Source: an uncultured Lachnospiraceae bacterium (lineage in GTDB: Bacteria > Bacillota > Clostridia > Lachnospirales > Lachnospiraceae). From it: a stretch of 64,000 nt of DNA. Shown piece by piece: positions 8,004-17,488 of this stretch (positions are counted from its first letter, which is position 1; the number at the start of each line of letters is the position of its first letter). The position numbers and the translations under genes are program-made. The DNA is taken from NCBI GenBank assembly GCA_910578645.1, contig CAJTQI010000008.1, positions 128,991 to 192,990 of the forward strand. Reading direction: 5' to 3'. The notes under the pieces were generated by a model that was not told where the DNA came from, made no database searches, and saw nothing but the letters and a program-made list of their open reading frames with translations.

Positions 8004-9896
8004 ATGTGCGGAATCGCCGGATTGTGTAATTGGGGTGACGGTTGGAAAGAGAATATAGAAAAAATGAATGAGAAGATGTATCATAGGGGCCCGGATGCAG
8101 GAGGAATATGGACATCGGACGAGCACTCGGTAGTCCTTGGACACAGAAGACTTTCTATTGTGGATTTGACCCCCGCCGGGGCACAGCCTATGGAATCACA
8201 TAACGGTCGGTATGTTATGGCTTTTAACGGGGAGATATATAATTACAGGACAGTCAGAGACAGGCTGCTTAGAGACAATAGGGTGACTGCTTTCAGAGGA
8301 ACATCCGACACGGAAGTTCTTTTGGAAGCAGTCTGTGCATATGGAGTGAAGGAAACGCTTAGGATGATAAAAGGCATGTTTGCCTTTGCTGTGTATGATA
8401 AAAAAGAACGGGCGCTATCATTGGCCCGCGACCGGGTGGGGGAGAAGCCTCTATACTACGGTTTTACGGGAGCAGAGGGATTTGTGTTTGCTTCTGATTT
8501 AAACTCTATTGCCGCTTTAGACGGCTTTGATAATCCGTTAAATACACATGTTTTGAAACAGTATTTCAGATATGGATATATCCCGGCGCCTTATACCATA
8601 TATGAAAATATTTATAAATTGGAACCGGGTAAGATGTTAATTATTAAATCACCATTTAATAATTACAATAGTTATTGTTATTGGTCTATGGAGGAGGCGG
8701 CAGTCTATGGACAGGAACACCTCTTCCATGGAAATGAGGAAGAGGCAGCGGATGAATTGGAGCGTTTGTTAAAGGAATCCATCCGTGGACAGATGGTGGC
8801 GGATGTGCCTGTAGGAGCGTTTCTGTCGGCGGGGATTGACAGCAGTACGGTGGTATCCCTGATGCAGTCTTTAAGCGGAAAGCGAGTGAAGAGTTTCACC
8901 ATTGGCATGTGGGACGAGAAGTTTAATGAGGCCCGCATAGCCCGGGAAATTGCACAGCATCTTGGTACAGAGCATACAGAGTTATATATTACGGAGGAGG
9001 ATGCCCGCAGCGTTATTCCGCTTCTTGCGGGAATGTTCGGCGAGCCTTATGCGGATTCTTCCCAGATACCGACTTATCTTGTGAGCAGGATGACCAGGGA
9101 GCATGTGACGGTCTCTTTGAGCGGAGATGGCGGGGATGAGCTGTTTGGCGGCTACAATACGTATACTTCAGTAGAACGGATATGGAACCGCACGAAGAAG
9201 ATTCCCGGTGTTGTCAGAAGACCGGCATCCGCGCTTCTTGGCGCAGCTTGCGGCGGCAAGACTGGGGCTATGGACACACGGGCCAGGCTTTTAGGTGCCC
9301 GCAGCGTGGAGGATATGTACCTGCGTTCCGAGATTGGAGAAGGTTTGGAGATTGTAAGGAAAGAGCACAGACTTCCGAATATGGAAGGGTGCAGAACCAT
9401 TATGGATACCTACCAGACAGGGCTGTTGAGAGAACCGCAGCATAATTTGATGCTAATGGATTTGTTAATGTACCATCCCGATGATATACTAAACAAGGTA
9501 GACAGAACTGCCATGTCTGTCTCTTTGGAGACGAGAGTGCCGATGTTGGATAAGGATGTGGTGGAGTTTGCCTGGACGCTTCCGCTGTCTTACAAGAAAA
9601 AGGACGGCGTCACAAAGAAGATTCTGAGGGATGTCCTGTACCGTTATGTGCCCCGGGAGCTGATGGAGAGGCCCAAGAAAGGGTTTAGCATTCCGCTTCA
9701 TAAGTGGTTAAAAGAACCGAAGCTGCGGCAGTGGGCGGAAGGACTGATTGACAAAACCGTACTGGACAGACAAGGCATATTGGATACAGATGTTGTTTGG
9801 AGGATATGGGATGATTATATCCGACGGGATATTTGGCGGGTGCAGATATGGTATATCTTAATGTTCCAGGAATGGATGGAATATACCGGGCGTTAA
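8004..9896 (+). CDS. asnB: Asparagine synthase (glutamine-hydrolysing) family amidotransferase, copy 2
   Basis: A 630-residue second amidotransferase. The frame is open further upstream (ATG at 7956), but the family needs Cys as residue 2, so the start is ATG 8004 giving MCGIAGLC, preceded by the purine-rich site AGAGGAAAGGAAAG. The glutaminase domain is N-terminal. The synthetase domain has the pyrophosphatase loop as LSAGIDSS (about residues 273-280) and LSGDGGDELFGGY near 372. It differs from copy 1 in both loop residues and in the middle of the synthetase domain, so the two are old paralogues rather than a recent duplication. The likely role is amidating a uronic or amino-uronic acid residue, perhaps with different substrates (inference). 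Confidence 0.9.
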   Translation: MCGIAGLCNWGDGWKENIEKMNEKMYHRGPDAGGIWTSDEHSVVLGHRRLSIVDLTPAGAQPMESHNGRYVMAFNGEIYNYRTVRDRLLRDNRVTAFRGTSDTEVLLEAVCAYGVKETLRMIKGMFAFAVYDKKERALSLARDRVGEKPLYYGFTGAEGFVFASDLNSIAALDGFDNPLNTHVLKQYFRYGYIPAPYTIYENIYKLEPGKMLIIKSPFNNYNSYCYWSMEEAAVYGQEHLFHGNEEEAADELERLLKESIRGQMVADVPVGAFLSAGIDSSTVVSLMQSLSGKRVKSFTIGMWDEKFNEARIAREIAQHLGTEHTELYITEEDARSVIPLLAGMFGEPYADSSQIPTYLVSRMTREHVTVSLSGDGGDELFGGYNTYTSVERIWNRTKKIPGVVRRPASALLGAACGGKTGAMDTRARLLGARSVEDMYLRSEIGEGLEIVRKEHRLPNMEGCRTIMDTYQTGLLREPQHNLMLMDLLMYHPDDILNKVDRTAMSVSLETRVPMLDKDVVEFAWTLPLSYKKKDGVTKKILRDVLYRYVPRELMERPKKGFSIPLHKWLKEPKLRQWAEGLIDKTVLDRQGILDTDVVWRIWDDYIRRDIWRVQIWYILMFQEWMEYTGR

Positions 9897-9946
9897 AATG
9901 ACAATTTATATCAACTGTTATTTTTGAAGAACTGAAGAGGTTTACG

Positions 9947-11044
9947 ATGGAAATATTAGAAAAGTATCATCCTTCCAGAATAGGTTTAGCAGACCAGGCG
10001 GACTTGATTTCAGTTATTGTGGCGGCCTATAATACGCCGGAATATATTGAGAGAGGAATTAATTCCGTCCGTTATCAAACGTATCAGAACCTTGAAATTA
10101 TTGTTGTGGACGATGGCTCCACGGATGATACGGGGGAGCGCTGTGACCGTATTGCAAGTAAGGATGCAAGGGTCAGGGTAATCCACAAGAAGAACGGTGG
10201 ACTGGCGGCTTCCCGCAACACAGGCATGGCGGCGGCCAGAGGAAGGTTCATCGCCTTCATAGACGGAGACGACTGGATTGACCCGGATATGTATGAAAGA
10301 ATGATTGGGGCGATAAAAGAACAGGGCGCCAATGCGGCTATCTGCCGCTACCGTCAGGTGCACAAGACATATATAGACGACCAATCCGTGGACAGGGCTG
10401 TTTTATTTGAAGGGCAGGAAGCGCTGCAGTATTATGTGCAGGAGACGAAAGAATTTTCTATCCAGAATGCGGCTTGGAATAAATTATATAGAAGGGATGT
10501 GCTTGAGGGGCTGTCGTTTCCCACAGGGGGATGGTATGAGGACATCCTGTTTACCACCTGGGCACTGAGCCGCACCGGACGCTGCATTTACCTTGACACT
10601 GCCTATTATAACTATATAATAGACAGGGAAGGAAGCTACATGAATGCACGGATTAATGAACATACGCTGGCAGACCAGGTTCCGGCTTATTACGAAAAGA
10701 CGAAGTTCTTAAAAGAATTAGGCCGGGAGGACCTTGCGGATATTCATGATTATTTTTTCTTCAAGAGGCTTTTGCTTTTTTATGAAGGGGCATACAGGAT
10801 GAAGACGGCGGACGGGAAGCGGTATATGCAGGAGTTTGCCAGGATGATTGAAGACAATAAACAACATTATGAAAGAGTATACGGCTGTGCCATTGCGGTG
10901 CCCCGCGATTATAGGAAGATGAAACTCTTCTTAAGGTCTCCGTTATTTTATATCTGGCAGGCAAATCTGGATGAACGGGTCGTTATTCCGCTTAAAGTGA
11001 TGGTGAAGAAGGTATTGAAAAAGTGGAAAAGTGATGGAAAATAA
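9947..11044 (+). CDS. GT2 glycosyltransferase
   Basis: A 365-residue inverting GT-A transferase of family GT2. The N-terminal nucleotide-binding region reads ISVIVAAYNTPEYIERGINS, followed by VVDDGSTDDTGERCD and a DGDDWIDPDMYERM metal-binding region (Asp-x-Asp). The C-terminal part, from about residue 180, has the ILFTTWALSR-type helices common in Firmicute capsule GT2s. A basic C-terminus may contact the membrane. It lies 50 bases after the amidotransferase with AAGAGG upstream of ATG 9947. Donor sugar unknown. Confidence 0.92.
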   Translation: MEILEKYHPSRIGLADQADLISVIVAAYNTPEYIERGINSVRYQTYQNLEIIVVDDGSTDDTGERCDRIASKDARVRVIHKKNGGLAASRNTGMAAARGRFIAFIDGDDWIDPDMYERMIGAIKEQGANAAICRYRQVHKTYIDDQSVDRAVLFEGQEALQYYVQETKEFSIQNAAWNKLYRRDVLEGLSFPTGGWYEDILFTTWALSRTGRCIYLDTAYYNYIIDREGSYMNARINEHTLADQVPAYYEKTKFLKELGREDLADIHDYFFFKRLLLFYEGAYRMKTADGKRYMQEFARMIEDNKQHYERVYGCAIAVPRDYRKMKLFLRSPLFYIWQANLDERVVIPLKVMVKKVLKKWKSDGK

Positions 11045-11168
11045 AGAGTGGCCGGTTATAAAAGAGCGGGGGAGCATAGAGGAGCAGACAAATAGTGACA
11101 AGATGAAATCGGATAAAAAGGTGAAGGGCCGTTAGAGAAACAGGAAGAAGGAGAAATCACAGACATAG

Positions 11169-12143
11169 ATGGTTATCATACAGCTTGCGGGCGGACTGGG
11201 CAATCAGATGTTCCAGTATGCCCTGTACCTACAATTGAAAAATCTTGGGAAGACAGTTAAGATAGATGACCGGGCGGGGTTTGTGGAAGATGAGAAGAGA
11301 GAGCCGGTATTAGAGTTGTTTGAAGCCCCTTACGAGCGGGCAACCAAAGAAGAGCTTGTGCGCATGTTGGATTCTTCGCCTCTTCTATGGCATAAGGTGC
11401 GCAGAAAGTTATGCGGCAGGAAGAAAAAGTCGTATTTTGAGACGGACAGAATATATCACCCTGAGATTATGGAGTGGGACGACATTTATCTGGAAGGATA
11501 TTGGCAGACGGAGAAATATTTTGAGCAGGTTGAAAGGCAGGTGCGGGAAGCTTTCGAGCCCAAACGATTGGCGCGGTATTTGATACAGCATGCGGACAAG
11601 GGACAGGCTGCGCATAATATGGGAGTGTTTCAGGGAAATCCGCCGTCTGGATATGGGGATAATGGCGAAAGTAAATCTGCCGGTGAAGTTTTACAGGAAT
11701 GGATGGCGAAGATTTCGGATGTGGAGTCAATTAGCCTGCATGTCCGCAGAGGAGATTACCTTTTGCCCGAGAATCAGGCTTTGTTCGGGGGAATCTGTAC
11801 GGACGCATATTATAAAGAGGCAATGGAGAGGATGCGGCAGGCGTATCCGGGTTGCCGATTTTATCTGTTTACCAACGATAAAGAGTGGGGAAGACGGTGG
11901 GCTTTAGAAGCCCCGGATGTGGAGAATGTGGACATGGGATGTTTTAGTGCTCTTGGCGACTATGCGGAGTTTGTACTGATGAGCATGTGCAGGCATAATA
12001 TACTGGCGAACAGTAGTTTCAGCTGGTGGGCGTCTTATCTGAACAAGAATCCGGATAAAAGAGTGTTGGCGCCGGACAGGTGGCTTAACAAGTGGGATTG
12101 CAGTGATATCTACAGGCCGGATATGACAAAGGTGTCAATTTGA
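11169..12143 (+). CDS. GT11 alpha-1,2-fucosyltransferase-like protein
   Basis: A 324-residue protein of family GT11, which transfers fucose from GDP-fucose to galactose in an alpha-1,2 linkage. It has the N-terminal GGLGNQMFQYA motif (residues 8-18), the HVRRGDY motif after the domain boundary, and the LANSSFSWWASYLN C-terminal motif, all diagnostic of GT11. A Gly/Asn/Ser-rich insertion lies just before HVRRGDY. No GDP-fucose synthesis genes (gmd, fcl) are in the window. AAGGAG sits about 13 bases before ATG 11169, a slightly long spacing. Related proteins lie at 14005-15036 and 24354-25280. Confidence 0.9.
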   Translation: MVIIQLAGGLGNQMFQYALYLQLKNLGKTVKIDDRAGFVEDEKREPVLELFEAPYERATKEELVRMLDSSPLLWHKVRRKLCGRKKKSYFETDRIYHPEIMEWDDIYLEGYWQTEKYFEQVERQVREAFEPKRLARYLIQHADKGQAAHNMGVFQGNPPSGYGDNGESKSAGEVLQEWMAKISDVESISLHVRRGDYLLPENQALFGGICTDAYYKEAMERMRQAYPGCRFYLFTNDKEWGRRWALEAPDVENVDMGCFSALGDYAEFVLMSMCRHNILANSSFSWWASYLNKNPDKRVLAPDRWLNKWDCSDIYRPDMTKVSI

Positions 12144-12217
12144 TGGAAGTGGGAGAAATATAGAGTTATAAGTGGGTGCTTTGTAGGTTGCAAAGGACAG
12201 ATAAGGAAACGGGTGTT

Positions 12218-14011
12218 ATGGAAAATGTAACGAAGCAAGCGGAAAAGAAAGTTACTTTGCTTGAGAAAGTGGGGTATCTTTTTGACAAAAGGCAGAAAAG
12301 GCAGCTCGTAGGACTGGCTGGCTTAATCCTGGTTGGAGGATTGTTGGAGACATTGGGTGTGTCATTGCTTATGCCTGTGGTGAGCGCCATCATGAACCCG
12401 GAGGCCATTATGGAGAATGAGTTAGTGGGAAGGGTGACGGAGGCGCTTTATATTCAGACGGGTACACAGTTGATTATATTTATGCTCGGTTCACTGATTA
12501 TATTGTATGTGTTCAAGAACGGGTATCTTCTGTTCCAGACCTATGTGCAGAATACGTTTGTGACGAGGAACCGTAACCGGATGATTAGCCGAGTGATGAG
12601 GGAGTTTTTAAACCGTCCCTACGAGGACTACCTGGGGGCGGACATCCCCACCGTATTCCGTCTGACGGACAGCGATATTCCCAATGCTTTCCAACTTGTC
12701 TTGGTGATGATACAGATGGTGACGGAGATTGTGGTGGCAGTATCCCTTTGCATCGTATTGGTGGTGGTGAGTCCGGTGATGTGTCTTTTTATCGTGACAA
12801 TTTTCCTGGGCATGACGCTGATTATCACGAAAATTTTGAAACCGCGGCTGAACAGGATTGGACATAAAAACCAGTCGATACAATCACGGATTGCCAAGTG
12901 GCGCATCCAATGTATTTATGGATTGAAAGATGTAAAAGTGCTGCACCGGGAAGAATTTTTTGTGCGCAATTACTATGAGAGCGGCGCCATAGGCGCCAAT
13001 GTGGCGAGAAATTATGCGGTGTTCAATAACCTGCCCAGGCTTTTGATTGAGACGATTTTCATGGCTTCCATGTTCCTTTTTATCATGCTCTATATTATGC
13101 AGGGCAGGGATATAACCGTACTGATTCCACAGTTGACGGCTTTCGCCATGGCGGCAATCCGCGTTATGCCGGGCACGAACCGCATCAACACTTATTTGTC
13201 CGAGATTGCATACTCACAGCCTTGTCTTGACTATCTGTATGACAATCTGAACGAAAATATGAAAAAAGATGTCAACGGCAGCGTGACCGGGCTGACAAAA
13301 GAAAAGAAAGCCGGGCTGCCGGAACTGGATTTACAAGATAAGATTGTACTCGACCATATCACGTATGCTTATCCGAATACGGAGAAGAATATTTTTACGG
13401 ACGCCCACATGGAAGTGAAAAAGGGACAGTCGGTAGGTATTATGGGGCCTTCCGGGGCGGGGAAATCCACGATTGTGGACATTCTTCTTGGACTTTTACA
13501 TGTACAGTCGGGAAACATTACATGTGACGGGGTTAACATATTTGACAATTATCCGTCGTGGCTGTCCCATATCGGTTATATTCCGCAGTCTATTTACCTG
13601 ATAGACGAGTCTATCAGGGATAATATCGCTTTCGGGATTGATGCGGACAGGATTGATGACAAGCGTATTTGGGAAGTGTTGGAGGAGGCGCAGTTAAAAG
13701 AATTTGTGGAAGGGCTTCCCGAGGGCTTGGATACCACCATAGGTGACAGGGGTGTCAGGATATCCGGCGGACAGAGACAGCGCTTGGGGATTGCCAGGGC
13801 GCTCTACCATAATCCGGAAATCCTTGTCTTTGACGAAGCTACATCTGCGCTGGACAGTGATACGGAGAAAGCTGTTATGGATGCCATCAACAGTTTCCAT
13901 GGCAGGAAAACCATGGTGATTATCGCCCACAGGCTCAATACCATCGCAAAATGCGATGTGGTCTACAAGGTGGAAGACGAGAAGATTACGGAGACAAAAT
14001 TATCATGTTAG
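12218..14011 (+). CDS. PglK-like ABC transporter (permease-ATPase), copy 1
   Basis: A 597-residue ABC exporter half-transporter with six N-terminal membrane segments (about residues 20-310) and an ATPase domain: Walker A GPSGAGKS near residue 410, signature SGGQRQRLGIARAL near 515, Walker B LVFDEATSALD near 536, and a His loop in IIAHRL. Length and order match PglK/MsbA-type lipid-linked oligosaccharide flippases. The frame is open from GTG 12176, but ATG 12218 follows AAGGAA at good spacing and starts where paralogues at 39388 and 54039 start. It overlaps the next gene by seven bases. Role: flipping a polyprenyl-linked glycan (inference). Confidence 0.9.
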   Translation: MENVTKQAEKKVTLLEKVGYLFDKRQKRQLVGLAGLILVGGLLETLGVSLLMPVVSAIMNPEAIMENELVGRVTEALYIQTGTQLIIFMLGSLIILYVFKNGYLLFQTYVQNTFVTRNRNRMISRVMREFLNRPYEDYLGADIPTVFRLTDSDIPNAFQLVLVMIQMVTEIVVAVSLCIVLVVVSPVMCLFIVTIFLGMTLIITKILKPRLNRIGHKNQSIQSRIAKWRIQCIYGLKDVKVLHREEFFVRNYYESGAIGANVARNYAVFNNLPRLLIETIFMASMFLFIMLYIMQGRDITVLIPQLTAFAMAAIRVMPGTNRINTYLSEIAYSQPCLDYLYDNLNENMKKDVNGSVTGLTKEKKAGLPELDLQDKIVLDHITYAYPNTEKNIFTDAHMEVKKGQSVGIMGPSGAGKSTIVDILLGLLHVQSGNITCDGVNIFDNYPSWLSHIGYIPQSIYLIDESIRDNIAFGIDADRIDDKRIWEVLEEAQLKEFVEGLPEGLDTTIGDRGVRISGGQRQRLGIARALYHNPEILVFDEATSALDSDTEKAVMDAINSFHGRKTMVIIAHRLNTIAKCDVVYKVEDEKITETKLSC

Positions 14012-15036
14012 GGATAGAGACACAGGAAGGCTTCGGGCTTGGGAACCAGTTATTTTTCTATATTACGGCCAAGTGTATTGCACTTGATAAAGGCTATCGG
14101 TTCAGCGTCCTTGACCCGGAGCATTTTGCCAACAATATGCACAGCGACTGCGGGCTTTATTTTATGGACTTGGATATGGGCGCGCCTTCCGGGAAAGAGG
14201 ACTACAAGAAAGTTTACCGGGAGAAGGAGACAAGACTCTTTGCAGGCAATTCAAAGCATGACTTGACCCACGGCGTCTATGTGACGGACGCAGACGAAAA
14301 TCTTTTTGACATCGAGGACGATACGCTTTTGTATGGTAACCTGCAGGCGGAAGCATATTTTATTTCCCATAAAGAAGAAATCAGGCGGTGGCTTAAGGTG
14401 AAACCGGAATACGACTGTATGGAGTACTGCCGTGACAATCTCTGTATCCTGCACCTGCGGTGCAGCGATTATATGGGCTCCCCGGAGCTTTATCTGCGCC
14501 GGAAATACTGGCTGATGGGCATGAAACAGATGAAAAAGATAAACCCGGATATGGAGTTTATGATTATCACCAACGACGTCAAAGAAGCAGGAAAGTTCCT
14601 TCCAGGCATTCCTGCCTACAATTTCGATTTGGCCAAAGACTACAGCGTGCTGAAAAATGCCAGGTATCTTTTGCTTGCGAACTCGTCGTTTTCTTATTTT
14701 CCGGCATTCACCAGCGAAACCGTACAGTATATCCTTGCGCCGAAATATTGGGCCAGGCATAATGTGTCGGACGGCTACTGGGCGTCAGAACAGAATATCT
14801 ATGCGGGATGGCACTACATGGACCGGAAGGGCAGAGTGTTCACCGCGGAGGAATGTAAGGAAGAACTGGCAGAATATAAGCGCAAATCCGGAAAGTATAG
14901 GAATGTCAATATCCGTCCTGAGGGACTGCGGCTTAAGGCGATGCAGGTTCGGGCATGGTATATCTATAAGAAGGCTTATGTGGGGAAAGTTGCGCGGGGC
15001 ATAAAAAGGCGGATACGCAGGCTTGCAGTCCGGTGA
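14005..15036 (+). CDS. Divergent GT11-like glycosyltransferase
   Basis: A 343-residue protein with the GT11-type opening GFGLGNQLFFYITAK, a HLRCSDY motif in place of HxRRGDY, and LLLANSSFSYFPAF in place of the usual ANSSFSWW. The overall order matches fucosyltransferases of the GT11 group, but the key Arg-Arg-Gly-Asp is changed to Arg-Cys-Ser-Asp, so donor specificity may differ. The C-terminus is strongly basic. ATG 14005 overlaps the stop of the ABC transporter, indicating translational coupling; the longer frame from 13951 would sit inside the ATPase C-terminus and is less likely. Confidence 0.75.
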   Translation: MLGIETQEGFGLGNQLFFYITAKCIALDKGYRFSVLDPEHFANNMHSDCGLYFMDLDMGAPSGKEDYKKVYREKETRLFAGNSKHDLTHGVYVTDADENLFDIEDDTLLYGNLQAEAYFISHKEEIRRWLKVKPEYDCMEYCRDNLCILHLRCSDYMGSPELYLRRKYWLMGMKQMKKINPDMEFMIITNDVKEAGKFLPGIPAYNFDLAKDYSVLKNARYLLLANSSFSYFPAFTSETVQYILAPKYWARHNVSDGYWASEQNIYAGWHYMDRKGRVFTAEECKEELAEYKRKSGKYRNVNIRPEGLRLKAMQVRAWYIYKKAYVGKVARGIKRRIRRLAVR

Positions 15037-15162
15037 GCCTGTAAGATTACGAATAAATAACGTGTGCAATTATTGCTGTACAGCCGTTTATGGCGTGTGC
15101 TGAAGGACAGAGAATCGAAAAGAAATTAATGTGCGTGATAAAGAAAGATATGAGAGACAGGT

Positions 15163-16779
15163 ATGGCGAGAATCACATGGGAGAAAACGAAAGAGCATAT
15201 AAAGCGGTGGCAGGGCAGCCTTGGAAACCGGATTGACGGGATTTCCATGAAAAAAATGGCGCTCAGTGCCGGGCTTTTGTTTGCCTTGTCCCTGATTCCG
15301 ATTTTGCTCCTTGGCAGATACAACGTGATGTGTGTGGATGATTACGACTATGGCAAGGCAGTGCATGACACGTGGCTTGCGACAGGCTCTTTTTGGAAAT
15401 CGGTGAGCACGGCCTGGCAGCAGAACATGGAATTCTACAGACAGTGGCAGGGAACTTACATCTCCTGTTTCCTGATGGGAATGTGTCCCATGAATTTTTA
15501 CTATGAGATAGCTTTCGTGGTGCCTTTTATTATGGTTGGGATGTTTGCGGTATCCACTTTTCTGTTGGGCAGGCATATCCTGTATCAATGGCTTGGCGTG
15601 GACAAGACGGGAAGCAGTTTTGTGATGTTTATGCTGCTTTTTACGTTTTACCAGGTATTGGAGGCGCCCTTCGAGGGAATCTATTGGTATAACGGCGCGA
15701 CCCATTATGTCCTGATGGAATCCGTCTTGTTTTTGGGGCTTTACGCAATCTCCATGAGCCTGTGGGCGAAAGATAGGCGTAAGGAGGCTATTTGGTGTGT
15801 GGCGGCAACGGTGCTGTCGGTGATTGTGGGCGGCGGCAATCTTGTGACGGGCTTACAGGCAGAGATTGTGATGGCGCTGCTTGTTCTATATGCGCTGGCG
15901 GCAAACCGGAAGAAGATTGTGGCAGTGGCTGTCCCGTTTGTGGTGGGAAGTATCGGGTTTCTTATCAATATACTGGCTCCGGGGAACACTTTAAGAGGGA
16001 ATCTGGACACGGACGAGGGATATTCTGCGGTGGCAGCGGTCTTACTATCCTTCTATCATGGCGTCGTGTTTATCATCCAATGGACGCCTGCTTTCGTGAT
16101 TCTTTTATGGCTCATGCTTCTGCCGGCGCTGTGGAGGCTTGTAAAACGTTCCGAAAGGCAGTTTTGTCATCCTGTCTGGGTGTCTCTTGGAGCTTTCTGC
16201 CTGGTTTCGGCAATGTTTACCCCCACGCTCTATGCCATAGGCATGGTAGGGCTTTCCAGGGTGGATAATATTATCCAGATGGTGTATTACCTGTGCCTTA
16301 TTATGGTGACGGCTTACTGGTTAGGATATTTTGCACACAGGGAAGATGTGCAGACGGTTGAGGCAGCGGATGGCGGGCCGCAGACGAAAACGCCGGAAGG
16401 GATGGTTAAACCGTTGATGGGAGACAGGTGTGCAGGCAGTGCGCTTGGATGTTTCCTGGAAAAGACAGGAAACCGGATGATGGCGGTGGGAATGTTGCTT
16501 ATGCTTACCATGTGGGTACTTACGGCGGATAAGAATACTTACACAAGTATTTCAGCCCTTCGTTCTTTAGCAAACGGGGAGGCGCAGACTTTCTACGCGG
16601 AGGCCATGGAGCGGCATGAAATATACGTGGATGAAGATATTGTGGACGTGGTGGTGAAGCCTTATTCTGCAAGGCCGGCGCTGTTTGATTTTAACGACTT
16701 GACGCAGGATGCCGGAAACTGGCTGAACCTGGCGGTGATGAAGTATTATAATAAGGCTTATGTGAAAGTGGCGGAATAA
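15163..16779 (+). CDS. Polytopic membrane protein, DUF6056-like
   Basis: A 538-residue protein with an N-terminal cytoplasmic stretch, a first helix around residues 31-48, and about eleven further membrane segments. After the first helix it reads LLGRYNVMCVDDYDYG, then RQWQGTY, then IYWYNGATHYV. It aligns along its full length with the protein at 57224-58720, including the C-terminal KNTYTSISALRS block and the final MKYYNKAY segment, and more weakly with 1098-2555. The DD pair outside the membrane suggests a GT-C transferase on the outer face (inference). The gap before it (15037-15162) has no recognisable element. ATG 15163 follows a GAGAGA-type site. Confidence 0.8.
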   Translation: MARITWEKTKEHIKRWQGSLGNRIDGISMKKMALSAGLLFALSLIPILLLGRYNVMCVDDYDYGKAVHDTWLATGSFWKSVSTAWQQNMEFYRQWQGTYISCFLMGMCPMNFYYEIAFVVPFIMVGMFAVSTFLLGRHILYQWLGVDKTGSSFVMFMLLFTFYQVLEAPFEGIYWYNGATHYVLMESVLFLGLYAISMSLWAKDRRKEAIWCVAATVLSVIVGGGNLVTGLQAEIVMALLVLYALAANRKKIVAVAVPFVVGSIGFLINILAPGNTLRGNLDTDEGYSAVAAVLLSFYHGVVFIIQWTPAFVILLWLMLLPALWRLVKRSERQFCHPVWVSLGAFCLVSAMFTPTLYAIGMVGLSRVDNIIQMVYYLCLIMVTAYWLGYFAHREDVQTVEAADGGPQTKTPEGMVKPLMGDRCAGSALGCFLEKTGNRMMAVGMLLMLTMWVLTADKNTYTSISALRSLANGEAQTFYAEAMERHEIYVDEDIVDVVVKPYSARPALFDFNDLTQDAGNWLNLAVMKYYNKAYVKVAE

Positions 16780-16885
16780 AGTTTTGCCAGGCAAAGTTAT
16801 CATATATCCCATGATTTTATTTCTGCGGGTGGAGAAGACGAAAGAGCCAGGTTTGATGTGCCCGGGGAACAATGGAGAGGTAGTA

Positions 16886-17419
16886 ATGATGGATAAACTA
16901 ATATTGATAAATCCAACCGAGGCGTATGCTCGACAAGTGATGGCGTGCAGGGAAGAAATGCTGCGAAACGGAGACGGTTTTGATGGATGTGCAGGACTTG
17001 AGGACGTCAGGACGTTTGATGAATGGATTGATTTTGAGGGAAGGCTGAAAGCAAAATATAAGGAAAGATATGTCCCGTCAGAAGTATTTTTGGGAGTACG
17101 ACAAGGGGACGATATGGTGGTCGGCATTATTGATTTTAGACATCCGTTGTCAGATTTTCTTTTTCGCTTCGGTGGTAATATCGGATATAGTATCCGCCCG
17201 TCACAAAGACGTAAGGGCTATGCATCCGAGATGCTCAGGTTGATTTTGCCTATATGCCGCAGCTTCGGGGAAAACAAGGTTTTAGTTACCTGTGATAAAG
17301 AAAATGAAGCTTCGCGCAGAACAATCATCAAAAACGGCGGTGTACTGGAAAATGAAGTCACTGATACGACAGGGCAGGATGAAAATCAAATTATCCAGAG
17401 ATATTGGATTTTGGTATAG
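16886..17419 (+). CDS. GNAT family N-acetyltransferase
   Basis: A 177-residue GCN5-related acetyltransferase. The core strand-helix contains IGYSIRPSQRRKGYASEML, in which RRKGYA is the acetyl-CoA pyrophosphate-binding loop, followed by the VLVTCDKENEASRRTI helix that typically closes the fold. The frame is open upstream from 16784, but ATG 16886 is preceded by GGAGAGG and starts at the domain boundary. It may acetylate an amino sugar of the locus. It is also closely similar in layout to stand-alone GNATs, so it could be an unrelated passenger. Confidence 0.85.
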   Translation: MMDKLILINPTEAYARQVMACREEMLRNGDGFDGCAGLEDVRTFDEWIDFEGRLKAKYKERYVPSEVFLGVRQGDDMVVGIIDFRHPLSDFLFRFGGNIGYSIRPSQRRKGYASEMLRLILPICRSFGENKVLVTCDKENEASRRTIIKNGGVLENEVTDTTGQDENQIIQRYWILV

Positions 17420-17488
17420 TATACGGTTTTGCGTGCTTTATACTTCATTAAAAACACCTAGACAAATTAAAAGTGAGAGGAAAATACA

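Noticed and set aside
11034..11135. 33-codon frame after the GT2 gene starting ATG 11034
   Set aside because: Weak binding site, highly charged, no homology recognised; probably chance in the gap before the GT11 gene.
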